Made by a program: the position numbers and the translations under genes
The notes under the pieces: model-generated
Database searches by the model: none
What the model saw: only the letters and a program-made list of their open reading frames with translations
What the model was told of the DNA's origin: nothing
Shown here: piece after piece, positions 61,106-64,000 of the stretch
Layout: each line of letters opens with the position of its first letter
How positions within the stretch are numbered: position 1 is the first letter of the stretch
DNA from: Staphylococcus equorum
Lineage (GTDB): Bacteria; Bacillota; Bacilli; Staphylococcales; Staphylococcaceae
Assembly: GCF_029024965.1 (NCBI RefSeq)
Contig: NZ_CP118982.1
Span: 806,001-870,000, forward strand
Length of the DNA: 64,000 nt
Direction of reading: 5' to 3'

Positions 61106-61576
61106 TTATTTGTTTTCTCCGTATACATCTTGCCATACTGATTTTTGATCTAAGAAAGTTTGTGCAATTTCTTTAGCGCCTTCAAGAGAATGACTTGCTG
61201 CCCAGCCACATTGTACTTCGTTACAAGCAGGTACTTCTGTAGCGTTTAATACATCATTGATTGTTTGTTCGATGATGTTTAAGACATCTGCATAATCATC
61301 ATGGTTAATGAATGAAACATAGAAGCCAGTTTGACAACCCATTGGGCTAATATCAACTACTTTATCTGAATGATTTCTAATATTCTCGGCCATTAAATGT
61401 TCTAAAGAGTGTAAACCAGGCATTTCCATATGCTCTTTGTTTGGCTGTTTGAAACGGATATCATATTTATGGATAACATCACCGTTAGCGCCCTCCATTT
61501 TACCAGCTAGTCTAACAAATGGTGCAGATACTATCGTATGATCTAAATTGAAGCTTTCAACGTTCATTTTTGGCAT
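61106..61576 (-). CDS. luxS: S-ribosylhomocysteine lyase LuxS
   Basis: A 156-residue iron enzyme that cleaves S-ribosylhomocysteine to homocysteine and the autoinducer-2 precursor. The metal ligands lie in HSLEH (His56, His60) and Cys123 (VQCGW); the catalytic Cys81 is in MGCQTGFY. It is monocistronic, behind a GGAGG site, with a shared terminator. It is active in the methyl cycle; a signalling role is not implied by sequence. Confidence 0.96.
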   Translation of the reverse strand: MPKMNVESFNLDHTIVSAPFVRLAGKMEGANGDVIHKYDIRFKQPNKEHMEMPGLHSLEHLMAENIRNHSDKVVDISPMGCQTGFYVSFINHDDYADVLNIIEQTINDVLNATEVPACNEVQCGWAASHSLEGAKEIAQTFLDQKSVWQDVYGENK

Positions 61577-61851
61577 GTCATATCCTCCTAATATTATAAG
61601 TAAGTTAATTGTAACAAGACCGCAATGTATTTACAATTTCTGAAACGGGTATAAATATAAAGTGGTAAAATACTAATTTATTTAAAATTCAGAAAAGTAA
61701 TGACAGAAGACGAGAAACCCGATAGAATAAATAATAATTAAACACGATATAAATATTTAGCATGATATGTGGTGTTATCTATAAAATTACTTAATGCATA
61801 GTGTATGGAAGTTGAAAGTGTTTTGGTAATTCAGGAGGTAGAGTGCAAACG

Positions 61852-63036
61852 ATGGAGAAAAAACAAATTATTTTAGATTATATAGAAAATGAAAATCATA
61901 AATACTTAGAAATAAGTCATCAGATACACCAAAGACCAGAATTAGGAAATGAAGAGATTTTTGCTTCGAGAACTTTGATTGAAGATCTAATAGCACATAA
62001 TTTTGATGTGGAAACTGATATAGCAGGACATGCAACAGGATTTATTGCACGATATGACTCAGGTATAGAAGGGCCTACAATTGGATTTTTAGCAGAATAC
62101 GATGCTTTGCCAGGTTTAGGACATGCTTGTGGTCATAATATTATAGGTACTGCGAGTGTATTAGCGGGTACTGCATTGAAACAAGTGATTGATAAGATTG
62201 GTGGTAAAATTATTGTCTTAGGATGTCCTGCAGAAGAAGGCGGTGAAAATGGCAGTGCTAAAGCGACTTATGTTAAAGCAGGTGTTATAGATGAGTTGGA
62301 TATTGCACTCATGGTCCACCCTGGAAATGAAACATATCGAACGATTGATACATTGGCTGTCGATGTTTTAGATATAAAATTTTATGGTAAAAGTACGCAT
62401 GCATCTGAAAACGCAGATGAAGCGAGAAATGCTTTAGATGCGATGATTTCTTATTTTAATGGGATAGCGCAATTAAGACAACACATTAAAAGACGCCAAC
62501 GTGTGCATGGTGTGATACTTGATGGTGGTAAAGCAGCGAATATTATACCTGATTTTACACATGCGCGTTTTTATACGAGGGCTACGTCTCGAAAAGAGCT
62601 AGATGTTTTGACTGAGCGGGTTGGACAGATAGCAAAAGGTGCAGCACTACAAACAGATTGTGACTTTGAATTTGGACCAATACAAAATGGGGTTAATGAA
62701 TTTATTAAAACGTCTAAATTAGATGACTTATTTGCGAAATATGCCACTGAAATGGGTGAAGCAGTTATAGATGATGATTTTGGATATGGTTCTACAGATA
62801 CTGGGAATGTCAGTCATTGTATACCAACGATTCATCCTCATATCAAAATTGGTTCACGAAATTTAGTTGGTCATACACATCGTTTCCGTGAAGCAGCAGG
62901 TAGTACCCATGGTGATCAGGCATTAATTAGAGGTGCGAAAATTCTCGCTTTAATGGGGCAAGAACTCATAGAAAATAAACCATTGTTTGAAGAAATCATC
63001 GAACAATATCAATATACAAAGGGGCACAAAAAATGA
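61852..63036 (+). CDS. M20-family amidohydrolase (AbgB/M20D-like)
   Basis: A 394-residue zinc amidohydrolase. The metal-binding motif FLAEYDALPGLGHACGHNI near residue 82 and HPGNETYRTID near 155 are M20D signatures, and the dimerisation domain (ADEARNALDAMISYFNG) lies in the middle. It may remove an acyl group from an amino acid or dipeptide; the substrate is unknown. The start is uncertain: GTG 61843 is four bases and ATG 61852 thirteen bases after AGGAGG. Its stop overlaps the ATP-grasp gene start (ATGA), so the two proteins likely work together. Confidence 0.85.
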   Translation: MEKKQIILDYIENENHKYLEISHQIHQRPELGNEEIFASRTLIEDLIAHNFDVETDIAGHATGFIARYDSGIEGPTIGFLAEYDALPGLGHACGHNIIGTASVLAGTALKQVIDKIGGKIIVLGCPAEEGGENGSAKATYVKAGVIDELDIALMVHPGNETYRTIDTLAVDVLDIKFYGKSTHASENADEARNALDAMISYFNGIAQLRQHIKRRQRVHGVILDGGKAANIIPDFTHARFYTRATSRKELDVLTERVGQIAKGAALQTDCDFEFGPIQNGVNEFIKTSKLDDLFAKYATEMGEAVIDDDFGYGSTDTGNVSHCIPTIHPHIKIGSRNLVGHTHRFREAAGSTHGDQALIRGAKILALMGQELIENKPLFEEIIEQYQYTKGHKK

Positions 63037-64000
63037 CAAATCAAAGCTCTCTAAGACCTACATTAACACTTAGTGATCTTTACGATTCACATATTGTTTA
63101 TACTTCTAGACCGTCTTATATATCGAATCCTTGGTTGGAACCCGAAGTACATCAATCTAATTTTTTGACTGGTAGAGAGCTGATTATTGCTAATGAGATG
63201 CCTGTAATCGTACACGCAGCAAGTGTAACTGATAAATTAAAAATGCTATTTGAAGCAATTGGTAAAGCTATGCCAACCAATACGCTTAAATTTCAAGATC
63301 AAAGTAGCTATGAACAATTGATACAAGATTTGGCACATGATTATAAAAAAGTTTACTTTCAATACATTCATGGTGAAGATATTTTGAATAAAAAGTATTA
63401 CGCGTTGGATAAGGATATTTTTGTAGCTTTAAATAATAAAGCACGTATACCAGAATGGACAAACCATAAATATCTACCTATAAGAGAAGTTGTTGATATA
63501 GATAATTTTGTAGAAGCTGTAGCAAAATGGGAGTATCCATTTGTATTGAAACCTGGAGACGACCTACCAACAGCAGGTGGATATGGTGTGATGATTTGTT
63601 ATAATGATGCTGATTTAAAACAAGCAAAATTGCGTATTGAAAATGCTAAAAACGAAACAGATACGATGATTATCGAACAAAAAGTAGAAGCAGTTGCAAA
63701 TTATTGTGTTCAATATGCATATTCGAAGTATACTGGTGTGCGTTATATTGGGACTTCTGAACAGTTAACCAATAAATATGGGTATTATAATGGAAACGAA
63801 AATGTACAAGATGTGCCTGATGCTGTAATTCAAGCGGGTAAAGAGATTATGGAAGTCGGCGTTTCGAAAGGATATTTTGGAATAGCTGGTTTTGACCTTT
63901 TGGTAGATAGCAACGATGACATTTTTGCGATAGATTTGAACTTTAGACAGAATGGCTCAACAAGTATGTTATTGCTAGAACCGTTTCTTCAAGAAGGGTA
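63033..64000 (+). CDS. ATP-grasp domain carboxylate-amine ligase-like protein, 3'-truncated
   Basis: The open frame starts at ATG 63033 overlapping the previous stop and continues to the window end without a stop, giving 322 residues. After an N-terminal region, the ATP-grasp fold is visible: PFVLKPGDDLPTAGGYGVMI (lysine and glycine loop), TDTMIIEQKVEA, and GFDLLVDSNDDIFAIDLNFRQNGST (metal ligands and Asn). Such enzymes join a carboxylate to an amine or thiol using ATP. The substrate is unknown. The pairing with an M20 amidohydrolase suggests amide synthesis and breakdown in one pathway (inference). Confidence 0.8.
   Translation, partial: MTNQSSLRPTLTLSDLYDSHIVYTSRPSYISNPWLEPEVHQSNFLTGRELIIANEMPVIVHAASVTDKLKMLFEAIGKAMPTNTLKFQDQSSYEQLIQDLAHDYKKVYFQYIHGEDILNKKYYALDKDIFVALNNKARIPEWTNHKYLPIREVVDIDNFVEAVAKWEYPFVLKPGDDLPTAGGYGVMICYNDADLKQAKLRIENAKNETDTMIIEQKVEAVANYCVQYAYSKYTGVRYIGTSEQLTNKYGYYNGNENVQDVPDAVIQAGKEIMEVGVSKGYFGIAGFDLLVDSNDDIFAIDLNFRQNGSTSMLLLEPFLQEG

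Overview
This is a low-GC Firmicute chromosome segment that I read as Staphylococcus. The supporting signs are the 16S rRNA, the staphyloferrin A and hts genes, the sdrM-sepA pair, the amaP-DUF2273-asp23 operon, the mannitol PTS next to a glmS ribozyme, and czrAB. From memory, the 16S variable regions resemble the novobiocin-resistant S. saprophyticus/cohnii/xylosus cluster more than S. aureus. I cannot fix the species without a search. Gene order broadly follows the corresponding stretch of S. aureus. I see no phage, insertion sequence, CRISPR array or island.

Layout. 1-5.1 kb: two zinc-less alcohol dehydrogenase/quinone oxidoreductase-type enzymes (the first cut by the window edge), a BCCT osmoprotectant transporter, and the SigB-type alkaline-shock operon amaP-DUF2273-asp23. 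5.1-13.5 kb: staphyloferrin A synthesis (sfaD divergent from sfaBC) and uptake (htsABC), with Fur-type operators. The exporter gene sfaA, which sits between sfaD and sfaB in S. aureus, is absent. 13.6-22.4 kb: a YjiH-type membrane protein, an IsdG-like heme oxygenase, a SunI/YnzG-like protein, a YdjM-type membrane protein, a UDP-sugar pyrophosphorylase, a hemolysin III homolog, the multidrug efflux genes sdrM and sepA, and a cysteine-free Mrp-family ATPase. 22.4-28.3 kb: a complete rRNA operon (two promoters, 16S, 23S, 5S) followed by six tRNAs (Asn, Glu, Val, Tyr, Gln, Lys) and a terminator.

28.5-40.5 kb: arginase under a likely CcpA site; dacA-cdaR-glmM (c-di-AMP synthesis coupled to amino-sugar metabolism); the mannitol operon mtlARFD on the minus strand; and glmS behind a glmS ribozyme. 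GlmS and GlmM make consecutive precursors of UDP-GlcNAc. 40.7-50 kb: a secreted lipoprotein nuclease, DUF2200, an orphan ABC ATPase, a HAD phosphatase, a membrane protein with a charged repeat tail, a metallophosphoesterase, czrAB with its operator inside a 60-bp palindrome, an NAD(P)-binding protein, a GntR/FadR regulator, and a 0.77-kb hairpin-rich gap. 50-64 kb: manA, a small membrane protein, a YeiH transporter, a tandem-EVE protein with a degenerate McrB-like AAA domain, a DCC protein, ribokinase, dps under a PerR box, the nucleoside-catabolism cluster (deoD divergent from deoC-pdp-deoB), a DoxX protein, luxS, and an M20 amidohydrolase overlapping an ATP-grasp ligase that leaves the window.

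The best candidates for something undescribed are the tandem-EVE/pseudo-McrB protein, the czrA palindrome, the sfaA-less siderophore locus, the Excalibur-tailed lipoprotein nuclease, the amidohydrolase/ATP-grasp pair, and several structured non-coding stretches. All statements rest on reading the sequence and on recalled family knowledge. No database search was run.
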